Source of the DNA: Larimichthys crocea
Lineage: Eukaryota > Chordata > Actinopteri > Sciaenidae
Direction: 5' to 3'
Assembly (NCBI RefSeq): GCF_000972845.2
Contig: NC_040028.1
Coordinates: 18,591,507 to 18,655,506, forward strand
Length of the DNA stretch: 64,000 bases
Shown in pieces: positions 12,143 through 25,539 of this stretch. Made by a program: the position numbers and the translations under genes. The stretch's first letter is position 1. Each line of letters starts with the position of its first letter. The notes beneath the pieces are model-generated. The model saw nothing but the letters and a program-made list of their open reading frames with translations, ran no database searches and was not told the DNA's origin.

Positions 12143-12265
12143 ATAGAAAAAGCCACAAATTCTCACATTTGAGAAGCTGGAGCCAGAAAACTTCTGGATT
12201 TTATAATTAAAAATGAGTTAGGTCCCGATTAATTTACTGTCGATCGACTAATCGTCTAATCGTGG
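12143..12265. mobile_element. Teleost interspersed repeat fragment
   Basis: TCTCACATTTGAGAAGCTGG, followed by CCGATTAATTTACTGTCGATC and GACTAATCGTCTAATCG, resembles a common fish repeat. It directly follows the Tc1 remnant. It should not be read as a homeodomain site cluster. Confidence 0.55.
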
Positions 12266-12639
12266 TACTCCCTGGTTACCTTGAAACAGCAGAGGAAGTG
12301 TCGTCCTCCCTCATCAAAGTCAAAGACACACGTTCTCCTTTTCCCATCCTCTTCCCGTGCCTCTGAACCTCTACTGCGAGAGTAAATTAATTTTCCACGT
12401 AGACCAGTGGGCTTAATTCACTTACAGTCCCCAGAGCTCATCGCAGGCCGGCCTCAGTGGAGATGGGAAGGGGGCTCGGTGGTGTGTCGTTGGACCGGGT
12501 GAGGAAATCCAGGTGATTTCTTGCATCAAACATTGGTCTGTCTCCCTCTCCGACATCTACCCCCCCACACATCCCTTCCAGCTTTCTTCATCCCCCCACT
12601 CATCATCCTTTCACAGTCAGAGAAGAGAGGCTCCCCTCA

Positions 12640-12745
12640 TTCTCCTTTTCGTAATACAAGCCTCAATTATGCATAAACTCGTCAATTTGGCCGTTCAAAG
12701 AGGAATGACATGGAATCCAGTGGAGCGGGCTGTCTGAAGACATAT
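12640..12745. promoter_or_regulatory. Candidate short regulatory block
   Basis: Contains CTCAATTATGCATAAACTCG and GGAATGACATGGAATCC between a pyrimidine-rich stretch and ordinary DNA. Texture-based call. Confidence 0.33.
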
Positions 12746-13599
12746 CTGAGATGGTGACAACGGGAAGCTTAATGCGTGTCTTAGTGACTGTCCTGTCTCT
12801 CACGCTCGGTCCTGTGTGACCCGTCCTCACAGTCATATTATTAAACTTCTCTGATAGGACTTAAACCCAGACAGCAAACTGAAATGCCACAACACACCCC
12901 CACGATATATTTTTACATCTGCCAGCTCTGCTGCTGCTGCTCCTGCTGCCCGGGCTCCATCGTTAGTCTGGAGAATGAATGAAGCTGCCTGCTGGACTTT
13001 TCTTGACCACAGATTTCCACCAGCCTGTTGAAATCAACATTATCTAAAGCTGCGGTGAAACCCCCACACAGAACAGTCATGAGAGCTTTGTTGATATTTT
13101 ATTATTGTGGTACAGAATGTTTGGCTCCAAGCTTCGTGGCATTTACATTTTTTCCCCCCCGTATCCAAGTCTTCTCGCATGTTTGAACGAGATTGTGAGA
13201 GAGAGACCACCCCAGCCTCTGCTGTCTTGTTCTCTCCATCTTCCCCTCTGTTTTTTTCCTTTCATCTGAGTCCAACTGTACCTTCTTGGTGAGACGACAT
13301 GAGTAAATGGTTCTGTCAGGCCTCTTGAGTGGATTAAAGTGGCCTTCAATTACCTTCATCATTGACCTCATGAAGCTGGTTAACTGCAAAATCCTTAACC
13401 CTAAACTCAGTCATTGTACACTCTAATACGGTCTTGCACACATGGGGCGACAAACACACGTTTGTCTTCGCAACATTATAAAGGGGATAAAAAAAAATGG
13501 GTAGGAAAGATCTATAATGAAAAAATAGGTTAGGGCTAAAATAATTCATTCTGGAAGTTTCCCTTTTTTCCGATTTTGGTTGAGATCAAAGCGTGGTTT

Positions 13600-13960
13600 C
13601 AGGTCTAATTAACCAAACGAATGCAGATCCCAGACCTTCTGGCTGCGGGTAAGGCCTTGGAGGGATCCCTCGCTGAAAATCCACATCAGATTTAAATAAT
13701 TAATATGACACCTTGAGCTCAGCAGAGAAAGAGGGGCTCCATGTTGGAGTTTAGAACAATGTCACTGCCAAGTGTAATGCTGTTTGTCTCCATGAAAATG
13801 AGCAGGGGGGAGAAAGCAGCCACTCCATTGTACTGCCTCCTCGGCGGATCAGGGGACAGCTCTCTCCTTTGTCATGCTAACGGAGAGCTTTAAGGGGCCG
13901 TTGGTAAAGAAGGCCTGCGGCCTGTGCTCCATTCCTGGCTCGGCCAGGCTGAAGCAAGCT
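13600..13960. promoter_or_regulatory. Candidate distal regulatory block
   Basis: Mixed sequence with TCTAATTAACC and TTAAATAATTAATATGACA, free of simple repeats apart from a short G run. Texture-based call. Confidence 0.36.
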
Positions 13961-14334
13961 GGGCCTGGCTCTGGGGACCTGGAGCTGGGGTCATTTTATG
14001 GTTTTTAATCCTCTTAATCCCCGTTAGAAGGGGCTTGGTGGAGACAAATCCGCTCCCAGAGGTCCTTAGGATTCAAACGCTGCGCTTGAGCAACTGTATC
14101 ATTTGATAACAACAATGGTGGAGGATAGAGAGAGAAAGGGAGAGGACAGACGGGAAGAGGAATAGGAAGAAAGATAGAAATCCACATCGTGATTGAGAGA
14201 TATAGATTTTTATCTTTGCCCTCTGGTTATTAGCTCTCCTCCTCCATTGGTTACCTCGTGCACTTTTGTCTGTCAAAGTTTGTGTCAAGGTGGATAAACC
14301 GGATCCATGACACACACACACACACCTAAACACT

Positions 14335-14615
14335 CGGTCTGAATCTCATGCTAATGACCCTTATGTTGCCCTGTGGTCCATTAAGAAATGCCGTGCGCTC
14401 TCGGTTCCCCGTGCGGACAGCTCAGCGGCCCCCGTTTTTTTTTAGAGCTCGGTGAGGCTGGGGAGCCAGGGATAATCCAGAGGGCCCTATTCAAATTAAT
14501 ACACTCCTGTTAACCTCATCTCAGACAAGCTCTCTTCATTATCACTCAATTAAAACTGCATATTTGAACAGGCCTGGGCCGGAGAGGCTTCAGACCGTCT
14601 GAGCTTAGTGACCGA
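14335..14615. promoter_or_regulatory. Candidate distal regulatory block
   Basis: Has CATGCTAATGACCC, CCATTAAGAAATG, GGGATAATCC (a bicoid/OTX-like GGATTA core), CAAATTAATACAC and CTCAATTAAAACTGC in a non-repetitive context. Texture-based call. Confidence 0.38.
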
Positions 14616-14949
14616 ACAGTGAAGCCAGGAGGGAGGGAGGGAGGCCGCGGTGGGACATGAAAACACCGACTGATCAGGGCGAACACGGCCATAGCGTATA
14701 CTTACAAATCAGAAAGGTGTGTGAATGTGACACGGAGAGACACAGTATGCCAGCTGGAGTTCTGATAAATAATTACCAGATATTAGAAGGGAGCAACGGT
14801 TTATTTATTTATTTAGAAATTGCATCTTAGACATGGATTGAACGACACAGCTGAAATTCTAGGCTTGACATTTCAAAGCTCGTCCTGAATCTAAATGCCA
14901 GCTTCAGCATTGTACCTTTTTCGGTTGAGCAGAGAAGCAGCAGGCCGCT

Positions 14950-15070
14950 ACTGAAACGTTACTTCATTGCAGGGAACTCTCCGGCCTTCTCTGTCATTTC
15001 TAATTGAAAGAATATGACAGGGGATGGTTAAGCTTGAGTCACAATTGCCCATGGCTCACCGAGGAACCCA
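14950..15070. promoter_or_regulatory. Candidate short regulatory block
   Basis: Non-repetitive sequence with TTTCTAATTGAAAG, followed by CACAATTGCCCATGG. Texture-based call. Confidence 0.27.
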
Positions 15071-18000
15071 AACATAGTCTCGAACGTTCCTTTTGTGGAG
15101 AGTGACATGAGACAATGTGAGTTTGTGGTCAGCCATTTTTTTCGATGGCAGAAACCAAAGCAGGGGAAAAGAGAGAAGCCGAGGGAGAGAAAGTGAAGTG
15201 CTGGAATGAGGCTGATGCTATGCGACAGAGCTTTAGTCTTCAGAGCTCTTGTCCTTTTTTATGTTTCTGAGTAAGCACATACGTCTTTGTATCATGTGTC
15301 CTCTTCCTCAACTCCTCCTTTTTTTTTTCTTTCTTTTCTTCACATTGCCCCACCAGCTCTTTCTTGCTAATGTACCCGGAGAGAAGTATGGGGTTGAGTA
15401 CCTTCAGCGTTGAGCCCTGGTGTGGGAACAGGCTAGCTGTCTGTGTTCTGCATATAGCCTGCAGCCAAAGACCGAGAAGGAGCGAGCAAAACAACAACCA
15501 CAAGTCTGGCCTGTCTGCAGAATGCCAGGACTGCTTAGTGGTTGGCAGCCTCCAACACACCAGGGGTACACTGCTGTCATTCGCTGGGAAGAAATGCTTG
15601 AGATCCCAAATTCTACAGACAGCGCACATGTTACTTGGAATGAAGAGGGTAAATCACTCCCGCAGTTTGCATACGTAATGTTGGGGCTCGCTTCATGGCT
15701 GAAATCTCAAAACATTCTGGATCGGAGCGGGGAGGCAGCTGGAAGGATTCATCGAAGCGAAATCTCTTTAAAAGGTCTCAGAACCGCTACACCTGCTCCT
15801 ATAAGTACCTGGTGTCAGGTGGTTTATCCATGGAAAAACTTCTTTGGCGAAGCGTTAATGTGAACTGCTGCCTCCTGCTGCCAGGAGGCTCTGAACCAAA
15901 TCTGGAGAACATAATCAGCTTGTCTTCTTTGTGGCCCTCAGTGTCCCATAATCCACTGATGGTTGGTGAGATGCCCAATGAAGCATTGATGCAGCTCTAA
16001 TCAACCTATCAAGTTAGGAAACATCATTGGATTATGTCATATTTATGAGTTTATTGGCCGTCAAATGTTCACAAAAAACAACTTACTGCAATATGTAAAT
16101 AATAAAAGACCATTTACTTCTGTTAGCAGCCTGAATTGTTCATCACAAAACAGATAAATGGAAAGAACGTGAAGAGTTACTATTTCTAATCAGACATATT
16201 TTGAGAACTTTGGTGATAAACTTGGTCATTTCTGACTTTACAAATAAAAATGCATCATTTTTGGTTGCTGTGAGCCTACAGGGCATCATATTTGGGAAGG
16301 AAGTGCAGGTTCAGATGAACCGTGAAGTCCTCTAAAGGAACACAGACATGGATTTCATCCTGTAAAACAAAAAACTAAAAAAACATCAAGGACCTGGATT
16401 GGGACGCTGTTTACTCAGGTTATAACTGAAGACACAAACAGAAGACATCAGTGCTGGATTTGAGGAGCAATATTTGGCACAATACAAACCTGTATTACCA
16501 CTTTTACCAAAGATATAACACAACATTGACTCTATTTATCTACATATAATATATGTGAGTTGAGGAAAGTGTAATGACTATAATGTTGTTAGTGTCGTTG
16601 GTGCTCGCACTACCAAAGTTGTGATTTTAAAAAAAGTAGCAATTGTGAATTTTTATTTCTTTTTTTGTATCATAAATAATTATTACGAGTAGCAACAAGG
16701 GTGCAATCTTTCAAAAAAGCCCACTGATGAAATGAATTCCCAGTGTCTGCAGAGTTCACAGTGCAGATTTGACCCTTTTGTCCTCTCCACGGTGGCAGCT
16801 AAAACTAAAAGAGCATTCGGAGCGGCAGATTGCAGTTTCCATCTGGCGGATTTGCCGTGCGACGCAGGAAGACGCGCGAACATCTTTCCGTAATTGCGGT
16901 TTCCCAGAGAAACGTCCGTGTCGTTTGTTGCTCCGCTCTCGCCTCGCGGACATTGTTTCACACTGAGGGTTGTTTTCCCTTTTTATTTTTTTTATTTTTA
17001 AGTCTTTAAGTCCTAACTCTGCGATCTTTGATCAGGGCTGCGTTCACCACCCTCATGTTTCTATAACCTTTGAGAAAGACAAACGCAGGCGAGGAACCTG
17101 TGTAATGAGCATGGCGTGCGTGCTTGTGTGTACGTGCGCTTTATGAATCCGAGTTCATTTCAAACACTCGGTTCTTACTGGGAGTGCAGCTGAGAGCGAA
17201 AAACACTGCTTGTTGGTGTGTGTGTGTGCGCGCGTGTGTGTGTGTGTATGTATTGATGTGTGTTTCCATGTGCGTTGACAGCCTTTGAGCCAGTTCTCGC
17301 CTTCACTAAAAAACGCTTAGGGCACAAAGCAGCCTTCCCCCCTCTGCTCCTGAGCACAGGCCCTGCTCTCGCTCTCTGACAGGAGCTGAAGGTAAGCACC
17401 AAAGACATCCTGACACAAACGCGTAAAAGCACTTTTGATGCGGGGAAAATGGACCGCTTTGCAGTGTACAAATAACAGCAAAATGTCAACAGAACGAGGC
17501 GAGTCCGACGGGAGGCAACAACACAAGCCAGGTTCAGACGATATTACAGCGAACAAAACATGAGCGTCAACCACCAAAGGCCCTTTGCTTGTCTGCCTCG
17601 ATCTTCTCATTGTTTTGACTCTGTCTGTTTATCAAGCTTTTCTCCCGCATTCAATCAAAACATGTGATAACTTACGAGGAACATAACAAAGCGAACACAC
17701 AGCGGGGAAAAAGAGAGAACGCCAACACAGTAATAGTGTTTATTAATCTTTATGTTTTTGGATCTCACCTTTTTTTTTGCCAGCTGCCCTATGCTGACTA
17801 AACCGAGGACATGTGTCCTTCATATGAACTCGTGTGGGCATTTACTTTCACTTACAGCAAGTACATTTTTTTTTATGAAGTTCAGTTCTGCCGTCCAGGC
17901 ACAATCGTGAGGGTGTTTTCACAAACCACGTACTGTGTGTGTCATGTTTTCTCAGAAACCAGCTGACAAAATAAACCTGAAACTTTGTAATGAGACACAT

Positions 18001-18107
18001 TTAGCACTAAAAATAAAAAGTCATGGCTTTAAAGTGGATTGTGAGCCAAAGTGGTTATGCGGATATGTTTTTAGAAAAGGTTTTAAAAAAAATTTTATTC
18101 CTTGAAT
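15071..18107. other. Gene-free stretch
   Basis: Several open frames of 90-147 codons (for example 15420-15863) overlap each other and have no recognisable domain or splice pattern. Possible element-like sequence at 15870-16010. Otherwise nothing. Confidence 0.5.
17216..17248. repeat. GT microsatellite with CG interruptions
   Basis: GT run containing a GCGCGC core, a sequence prone to Z-DNA. Confidence 0.88.
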
Positions 18108-18345
18108 GTCCACTTGAGGCTGGCTCCAGAAGTGAGTCAGTCTCCATAAGTCCCCATGTTCAAAACTTCACAGCAGAAATAAACATGTTTACAGCCTAGT
18201 ACAAAAAACAGTTTTGGTCTCTGTAGCTAATTTCCCCGTTCATGACAACTGTACTGAGGGTGAATTTATATACAACTCACCTGTTCACATTATATTAAGG
18301 CTTAAAGTTATGCAGGATTAAGAGCGTGGATGCTTTGATTGACAT
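18108..18345 (+). mobile_element. Teleost non-autonomous element, forward copy
   Basis: CACTTGAGGCTGGCTCCAGAAG, AGCAGAAATAAACATGTTTAC, TTTCCCCGTTCATGACAAC and ATTAAGGCTTAAAGTTATGC follow the order of a very common percomorph repeat. The part from 18240 matches the reverse complement of 26637-26738. Confidence 0.7.
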
Positions 18346-18749
18346 AAGTGAGGTAATTAGCCGATAATCCACGGCAGTGTTTAGATTAGCTATCATCCTT
18401 CATCTTAATCCAAGCAGTATCATGTATAACCTCATCAGGATGACTCTGCTCTCCTGTCTGTGTTTACCTGACAGTCTTTATCTCCACACATTCCCCACAG
18501 CTCCTCACCATGCAACACCTCCCCCATCTGTCTGACTGTGCTGTTTTTTTTTTTCCTGTGAGGTGTGTTTGGTCGAGGGCCGGGGGTCAGGGCCCAGTGA
18601 TATCTCTGGAAGATAAGTGTCTGCTCTAACCCAGGGCTACACCTGTAGGTCACTGCAGGGGGATGCTAATCCCTCAGTCGCCCGCTAATACTGATGATCT
18701 GCATCTGAGACCCTGTCCCCTGGGAGTGTGAGAGTGTGTGTGCGCCTGA

Positions 18750-18823
18750 TGTGTGTGTGTGTGTGTGTGTGTGTGTTTGGTTGTGGGGGCTGACAGATGA
18801 GGCAACAGGGAGACCAAGCAACC

Positions 18824-18867
<44 letters not shown>

Positions 18868-18905
18868 GGGGGATGGGAGAGATGATTTCATTGTGTGTGT
18901 GTGTG
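18750..18905. repeat. Cluster of three GT tracts
   Basis: GT tracts at about 18751-18776, 18830-18861 and 18892-18905, separated by ordinary sequence. Confidence 0.92.
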
Positions 18906-21900
18906 AGTGTTTATGGGTGTATATGTGAGTACAAGCGAGGGTGGAGCTATCTTTAAGGGATGCTGGGAGGGTAACTGGTCTGTTTTCCTTGGCCTCCACC
19001 TTCAGAAGCTCAGATCCTGAACTGAATAATTTGTCACCTATTTACACGGAGGGAGCCAGGAACTGGGAAAAAGGCACGAGCAGGTGGTATCTGAATCTCT
19101 CTGCCTCTTCCCTGTGCTATGAGCAGATGTATCTGTCTGCAAACATCCCCCCCATACTCTTGTCTCCTCTCCAGGACACAGTCTGTATATGAGCATGCTC
19201 ATATTAATGACAATATTTTTATTATTAACTCTTTAACCAGCAGTTAGACACGCAGGACACAGAGTGGTAAGGGCCGTGCTCCACAGATAGATGCACAGAA
19301 TTGCCACTTTCGAGCTCCAACACATAACCTGGTTGCTACACTTGAGCTTAAAATGCTATTATTATTTATTTTTTGCAATGAATCTGCAGTTTTGGAGCCA
19401 TGTTAATTATCTATATAACTAAACCAAAGTGCTTTTACAACATTCACACACTGATGTCGCAGCATCTGGAGCAATTTGTGCTTCAGTATCTTGCACAAGG
19501 ACATTTCAGCTGGACTGGGGATATCGGAAGCGGTGATGACGAACACCCGATCTCCAGCCACACCTTTTCAGGAGTGCTCTGTGTCAGAATAAGATTCTTA
19601 CCTGCTGGGTTTAGGTTGTACTGTCGGCTCTTGCTGCAGCAGATACAAGGAATCTGTCCAGCAGGTTGATCAGATCACAACAGACACATCAGGTCGTCCC
19701 AACTCACACTAAATGCACAGGCATACACTGGTGTAAGTTTTTACCCATCACCCTCAAAAAGCCGAAGAGTTATCCTCACGGCACACAGTCGGTAAGGATT
19801 AGCCTGGTTCAGGCGGTTTACTGAAAATATAGTTAAACCTGCAGGCTACTGTCACTCACAAAAAGACGCTCATCAGTAATGTGGTAATAACTTTGTTCCC
19901 TGTGACAGTGGAAGCTCTTCAGCGAGGAGGGTCAGCCTGGTGCTATGATCCTGTGAGCCTCAGCTCAGGGCGAATAAAACCTGAAGTTACAGACAGATCA
20001 GTGCACACGTGCAAACGTCGGGCACGGCAGGAGTGTAGCCGAGGTCAGCCGGCTGAGAGGTGAACCTGACATAGAGCTGAAGTTTTTCCAGCTCTTGTAG
20101 CTAAATACTGAACTTTCCCCTCATTAATAAAAATAACATTTGCTTTATTTATATGTTTTCAGATTCCTTTATAGTTGTAGAAATCTAATGCATGTCGGTG
20201 GTTAATGAGAACTGCATTACGGATTCTCTTCTCTCTCACATTCGGTTTGCGATTGTTGCTGCAGTCATACCTCCATTCGACATGACAGTGCAACTGAAAA
20301 TGAGAAGTTGGGGGCTACTGAGCTGAAGTTAGAGACCGTCTCAAAAGTTCATGAAGTCGCAAAGAAAGTTTTTCAGATTTTTCTGTCAAATTGATATTCA
20401 TACTCATCTGCCCATGTCCACGTATAGGCTCAAATTTTAGACTGCATGCAGACGTCTGCATAAGCAGCCCTACATTTCTGACTGCGTTGACCGTGGGCAT
20501 AGCAGGCGCGCTCGCTGCACACGCTCCACATGACAAAATGGACAATATGCATGAGGAGATCTGGCGTTACAGCCAAATGACATCGGACCAGATACAGATA
20601 CCTGCTGTCAGAAAGTGTCTGCAGGCTCCAACTGCATGTGGTTGGTACTCCTAAAGCATGCATAACCTTATTATTAAAAAATGAAATCATGTACTACAGC
20701 CCAATGAGCTATTATGTTGCAATCTTTGTCAACAGGTTTCTCTTTTCTTTTTACCTGGACACTTTAAATCTACATTCATCACGGCCTCCTCCTAAGAATA
20801 TATACAATATGACCAAATGCTGTTAAAACTTCCCTTTGCATTCCATCATTAATAATTAAACGGCTTTTATTAGATTCACTTTAAATGCTTGGTAAAATAT
20901 TATCCTAGGAGTTCAGTTATTTTACTGTAAAGAACAATTATTGTGTGGATTTTGTGAGCAGCTCATGCATGTGTTAGATGTATAAATGTCAGTAGAAAAA
21001 GATCTTAATATGAAAATTAAGCAGCAGAGATGATTTCTGGTCGTTTCCAATCATGGCTCCACCCACCTCCGGTATAATTTTTGTGATATGAACAGATACA
21101 GACAGGAGTATAATTTAGAAACTCATGCAAGAAGATGGAGCTAAAGTGAACAATACACAAGATCCAGGGAGAGGGAAAAAAAAGAACAAAATGTATGACC
21201 ACAAATATTCAACTGGTCAAACAGATCTAATATATCATCTCCAACGTCACTGAAGATAATTAATAATTCTAACAGCTGCTCTCCGTGCCTATTACAATAT
21301 GTTAAAGTCAAATATTTACAGCAGCAGCAGTAAGCAAAAAAAATTCCAATTGTTGAGGCGGAAACGACGGAGAGAAAGAAAGTTAATAAGGCTGAGAGAA
21401 CAGGGGTAACAGCAGTTGGAAAAAAGGTGATTGGGTCTCTGTCCTCAGGCTACCTAACTCCATACACTTACACGCACACACACACACACACTGCATGCTA
21501 ATCATATTTCACCCCAATCACTAAACACACATTCATATTTGAAGGTTCATCCCAGGCGGCCATTTCAAATTATTATGTATGTGATTCCAACCGCACAGAG
21601 CACAGAAAGTGTTTACTCTCTTCATTGAGGCACTGGATAAGTTGAGAGCAGAAGCTAAGTGTACTACAGTCTATGGCAGAAGAATAAACATTTTCCTTTA
21701 TAGCCCGAGGACCCACTTTTCATCTGTCAAGCATGTTTTAATAATTAATCTGTTTAATACACACACAGCATCTGCTGGGTACAACTCCCATCCTCCCATT
21801 CAAACTGACTAGCACAGCTGCCACTGTTTGGGTGTACTGTACAGGTCTGGAATATGATAAGATGTTTTTTTTTTCCCCTACTCTTTGCACATACACAGAC

Positions 21901-21989
21901 AGAATACTGCTATGCATGCTGACATACAGTATATAGACACATGCACCGACTTGTATATGCACACACTCCTGCAAAATAGTTTATGCTGA
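18906..21989. other. Gene-free stretch
   Basis: Holds the SINE relic at 19455 and otherwise unassigned DNA. The block 20280-20670 is non-repetitive but matches nothing I know. Confidence 0.5.
19455..19550 (-). mobile_element. SINE-related relic
   Basis: CTGGAGCAATTTGTGCTTCAG and CTTGCACAAGGACATTTCAG resemble the body of a teleost SINE in reverse orientation. The head is unrecognisable. Weak call. Confidence 0.4.
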
Positions 21990-22205
21990 AGGGTTGAAGC
22001 CCTGACTATGGGGCCTACTTTCCCTATGTATTTCTCCTTGGTGAACAGGCCAAATGGGGATTGTGTAAATTAAATACATTTCTTTTTCCGGCAGCAGAGA
22101 GAAATGATGCCAGATTAAGCCCATGAATATATACATGGGCCAGGGCTGACCTGTCTCCAGACGCCTGATTTCCCTGGAGGGGTGCTGACATGGTGAGGGG
22201 CTCCA
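21990..22205. promoter_or_regulatory. Candidate distal regulatory block
   Basis: Even-composition DNA directly before a GT tract, with TGTAAATTAAATACATT and CCATGAATATATACATGG, an imperfect palindrome. Texture-based call. Confidence 0.35.
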
Positions 22206-22215
22206 GGGGTGTGTA

Positions 22216-22237
22216 GGTGTGTGTGTATGCATGCATG

Positions 22238-22268
<31 letters not shown>
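22216..22268. repeat. GT microsatellite with ATGC core
   Basis: GT units flank a (GCAT)n stretch at 22228-22240, then about 14 perfect GT units. Confidence 0.92.
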
Positions 22269-22403
22269 TGCACCGTGCACCTCAGACAGAGGTGAGGAGA
22301 TCTCTTGAACAGGTCCAAATTGAGCTTAATCTCATTCCTCATTGTGCTGGAACAGGAATGAAATTGCACAATTGCACTTTAATCGACGATCGAACACACC
22401 CGC

Positions 22404-22450
22404 TCCCCCTCCTCCTCCTCCTCCTCCTCCTCCACCACCACCACCACCTC
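22404..22450. repeat. CTC/CAC trinucleotide repeat
   Basis: CTC units change to CAC units near 22432. Confidence 0.93.
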
Positions 22451-22494
22451 CTCTCCTCTTACCCCCCCCTCCTTTTCATTTCTCTTGTTCTCTC

Positions 22495-22935
22495 TCTGTC
22501 TCTTTGTGTCCTTGGCCCTAAATTCCTTACATGGGCCGGTGGGCATGATTGCCTGTTAGTCTCTATTTTCTCCTCTTTTTTTTCCCCGTTTTTGTTCCAA
22601 TGGAAGCATCTAATAATGTCTGCTCAAGCAATCAGGAGGTTAATGTGGTTAGGATAAGGGCAATCATAAACCAATAAAGGCCATCCGGATGCCCCGCTCC
22701 TCTTTCATTCCACGTCTAATCCTGGGTGGATTGTGATTTTCGGGAATCCTGTGCTGCATCCGTTGCACTGGAGCGCGTCTCCATCATGGGCAGGAAGGAT
22801 TCAGTCAGTCCCCTGGGGTTGATTACACACACACACACACTGTAATTTGTGCCACACAGGTGCTTCTGATTATCTAAGGTAGGAAACCTTTGGTCAGCTG
22901 AATATTAGCCATATGAAGGGCATTTGGCTTTCCAA
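22495..22935. promoter_or_regulatory. Candidate distal regulatory block
   Basis: Contains CAATCAGGAGGTTAATGTGG, CAATCATAAACCAATAAAGG and CTGATTATCTAAGG. A short CA tract sits at 22826-22841. Texture-based call. Confidence 0.35.
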
Positions 22936-23689
22936 CAGTATAGAGAGCGAAGAGAGAAAAGAGATTTATTTTAAAAAACGCTGTCAGTCACGCTCTCCCA
23001 ATCCTCACAGAGCGATCATATTCAGCAGTTTGCCTTTTTGCATCTCTCCCTGAGACGTCGTTCGCGCAAAATCAAACAAACCACAATCTCCAGGAGAATC
23101 TATTTTTTGCTCCGAGTGAAACAAGTTCAGGACAACATCTGACTCCACTAAACCAACAACAACTGTGTAAGGATTACACAGATCTGTGTCAGTAACCACA
23201 TGAAAAAACATTCGATACGGCTGCATGCAAGCTCAACCTTTAAGTCAACAGTCTTCTGTGTACGGGATGATGCGAGAGGAGGAAAAACCTTTGGCAGCTG
23301 AAAAAATGCAAAAGCGCTGGCGTTCTAAAATGTTTGGAAGTTGTAAAATAGCACTCAACTAGCTCAGCGTTATTTTTTTTTTTTTCAGAGATAAATAAAC
23401 ACACGTTGTTAAATGCACAATTTAAATTATGTATCTTTGACTGCCGTCACGTGTTTACCGGCGCATTTCTTCCGGTAAGTGAACGCTTTTACGGCGTTGT
23501 GCTGTGATAATAATGATTTCTGCACGTCAGAATGTGTATGCAAACATAATGAAAGGAAAGCGTGTCGAAAAACACACACACCAAGCAAAGATCTGTCCCT
23601 GTTACATATTTAGAGAAAAAAACATGCTGGTACTTGAGCCATGTAAAATGTGTTGATTTGTTGCTCAAGGTGTTGGAACAAAACAATGC

Positions 23690-24060
23690 AACAAAGGTTC
23701 CCGTGCTGTTGTATCTGGGGTGGATGTACTCATTATGGCCCATAATGAAGGGCCCTGCTTACCGCTGTGCATCTACTAAGCAACACTGTCGACCTACACG
23801 CACACACACACACTCACACACACACACACACACATACATACATAGGCCAGGCCGCTGCCAGGCTGTCAAGTCCAAAAATAATTAGGCATCAAAATGAGTT
23901 TCCCTGTTTTTTTTTTCCTCCCCTTGTTCGTTTTATTCATGTGCTGGAACTCGGGAGACTGGCTAATGCAGTTAACATGCTCTCATCATGAATTTTCATT
24001 ACACCATTACATGGGTACATTACAAGAGCAGGGAGCTGCGACTACGGGGGATGCCATCAA
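23690..24060. promoter_or_regulatory. Candidate regulatory block split by a CA repeat
   Basis: The left part has CATTATGGCCCATAATG (near-palindromic). The right part has AATAATTAGGCATC, GCTAATGCAGTTAAC and CATGAATTTTCATTACACC. A (CA)n tract (about 23800-23833) lies between them. Texture-based call. Confidence 0.38.
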
Positions 24061-24256
24061 CATGCACACACTGAAAGAAACACACACTCCCACATATAGA
24101 AATCCCAGACACACGTGAACACATGCATTTATTCAGATGAGTGAATGCATACCAAGAGTTGCTGTACTCCTCCGGTTCGCAGTATTGTGATATTTGTAGA
24201 TTTACGAGACATCTTATATTATTGTTAATCTTACAATATGTGGTCAGACGTGCGAT

Positions 24257-24735
24257 TAAAGGAATAGTTTTACTTTTTTTTTTTAGATATATACGCTTAA
24301 ACGCTTTATTTTTTAGATTTAGATGAGAATTCATACCGCTCTCATATCTGTCCGTTAAATACGGAGCTGCAGCTGCCAGTAAGCGTAACTTAGCATAAAG
24401 ACCGGAAGCAGCAAGTTGTTTCAGTCTGAGCATAAAAAAATACACCTACCAGCAGAGCTGAAGCGAATTAATTATTAATTATCTCATTGGTTTAACGAGA
24501 AACAAACTTTAAAACAAGTTTTTTTTAATGGAGGATTATGCTGCTGCAGTGACGTCCTGTTATCACCATGAGGTTGCTCAAACATGTGCACCCTTACAAG
24601 AAACAGTCCTTCACTTAACCCCCTGATAAAACCACAAAATGTCGTTTTTATGCTTGATTTTTTTGAAATATATAAGATATGAGATGTTAAAAAGTCGAGC
24701 CGGAGCTGTTTCCAGGCTAAGCTCAGCTAACAGGT
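24257..24735 (+). mobile_element. Decayed teleost interspersed repeat
   Basis: AAAGGAATAGTTTTAC, ATATACGCTTAAACGC, TACCGCTCTCATATCTGTCC, CTTAGCATAAAGACCGGAAG and GCAGTGACGTCCTG follow the order seen in a widespread fish repeat. Heavily diverged. No open reading frame of note. Confidence 0.6.
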
Positions 24736-24921
24736 TACTTGCTGTACCTTTTTATTTTCAATGTACAGATTTAAGAGCCGTCTTTGCGTCTGTTGTACGT
24801 CCCAAAATGTTGAGTTTTATGTGTGTAATATTAACACTCAAGATCACATCAAGAATATAGTCTTACTATGACAGGAGGTCAAATTAGGGTCCCTGAGCAT
24901 AAGGGTGTGTGTATTAGGTGT

Positions 24922-24922
<1 letters not shown>

Positions 24923-24961
<39 letters not shown>
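24923..24961. repeat. GT microsatellite
   Basis: About 19 GT units. Confidence 0.95.
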
Positions 24962-24962
<1 letters not shown>

Positions 24963-25539
24963 GTTGCTAGCTGGGGCAGTGAAGCATTTTGGAGGCATGT
25001 GTCTGTCTCTGTGTGAAACGGGTTTTCTGTTGCTGATCTGCTCATGCTCAATTACCCAGAGTCTCCTGGGGCTTAGGGAAGGTAAACACACATCAGCTGG
25101 GTCTGATTTATTTCACTGTCCCACAGCAGCGATGGAATTAAGACATTCACGCTCTCTCGCATTCACATAAACAAAACGCGCTCGCTTGTGCGTACGCGCG
25201 CGCGACGTTTAATGATAATTATTTACTCGCGGAGACGATTATGATCCGAATCGTTGCTTCGTCGTGTTGTGGACGCAGACAAAACATCTCAAGTCGCTCA
25301 CTGAAAAAGACATTAAATCTCCAAAGATCAAACAGTTCATTATCAGCAATGCTTACACAGCTAACTTATGAAAGTCCTAACGCCATGACAGATGAGCGAG
25401 CACTGCTGCCTTTGTTGCCATGCCAAGGCCCTGCGTCCCCTGAAGCCCAAATCATCTGCCCTTCTTCCTTCCTTCCTCTCTGCCTTCCTTCTTACTTTCC
25501 CCTTTTTTTTTTTTTTTACCCAACAGGTACCCATGCTCA

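Noticed and set aside
12220..12262. Cluster of GATTAATT/TAATCG motifs that looks like a homeodomain site array
   Set aside because: The stretch matches a common fish interspersed repeat and is better explained that way.
15420..15863. 147-codon open frame
   Set aside because: No family recognised, several overlapping frames of similar length in the same DNA, and no splice context.
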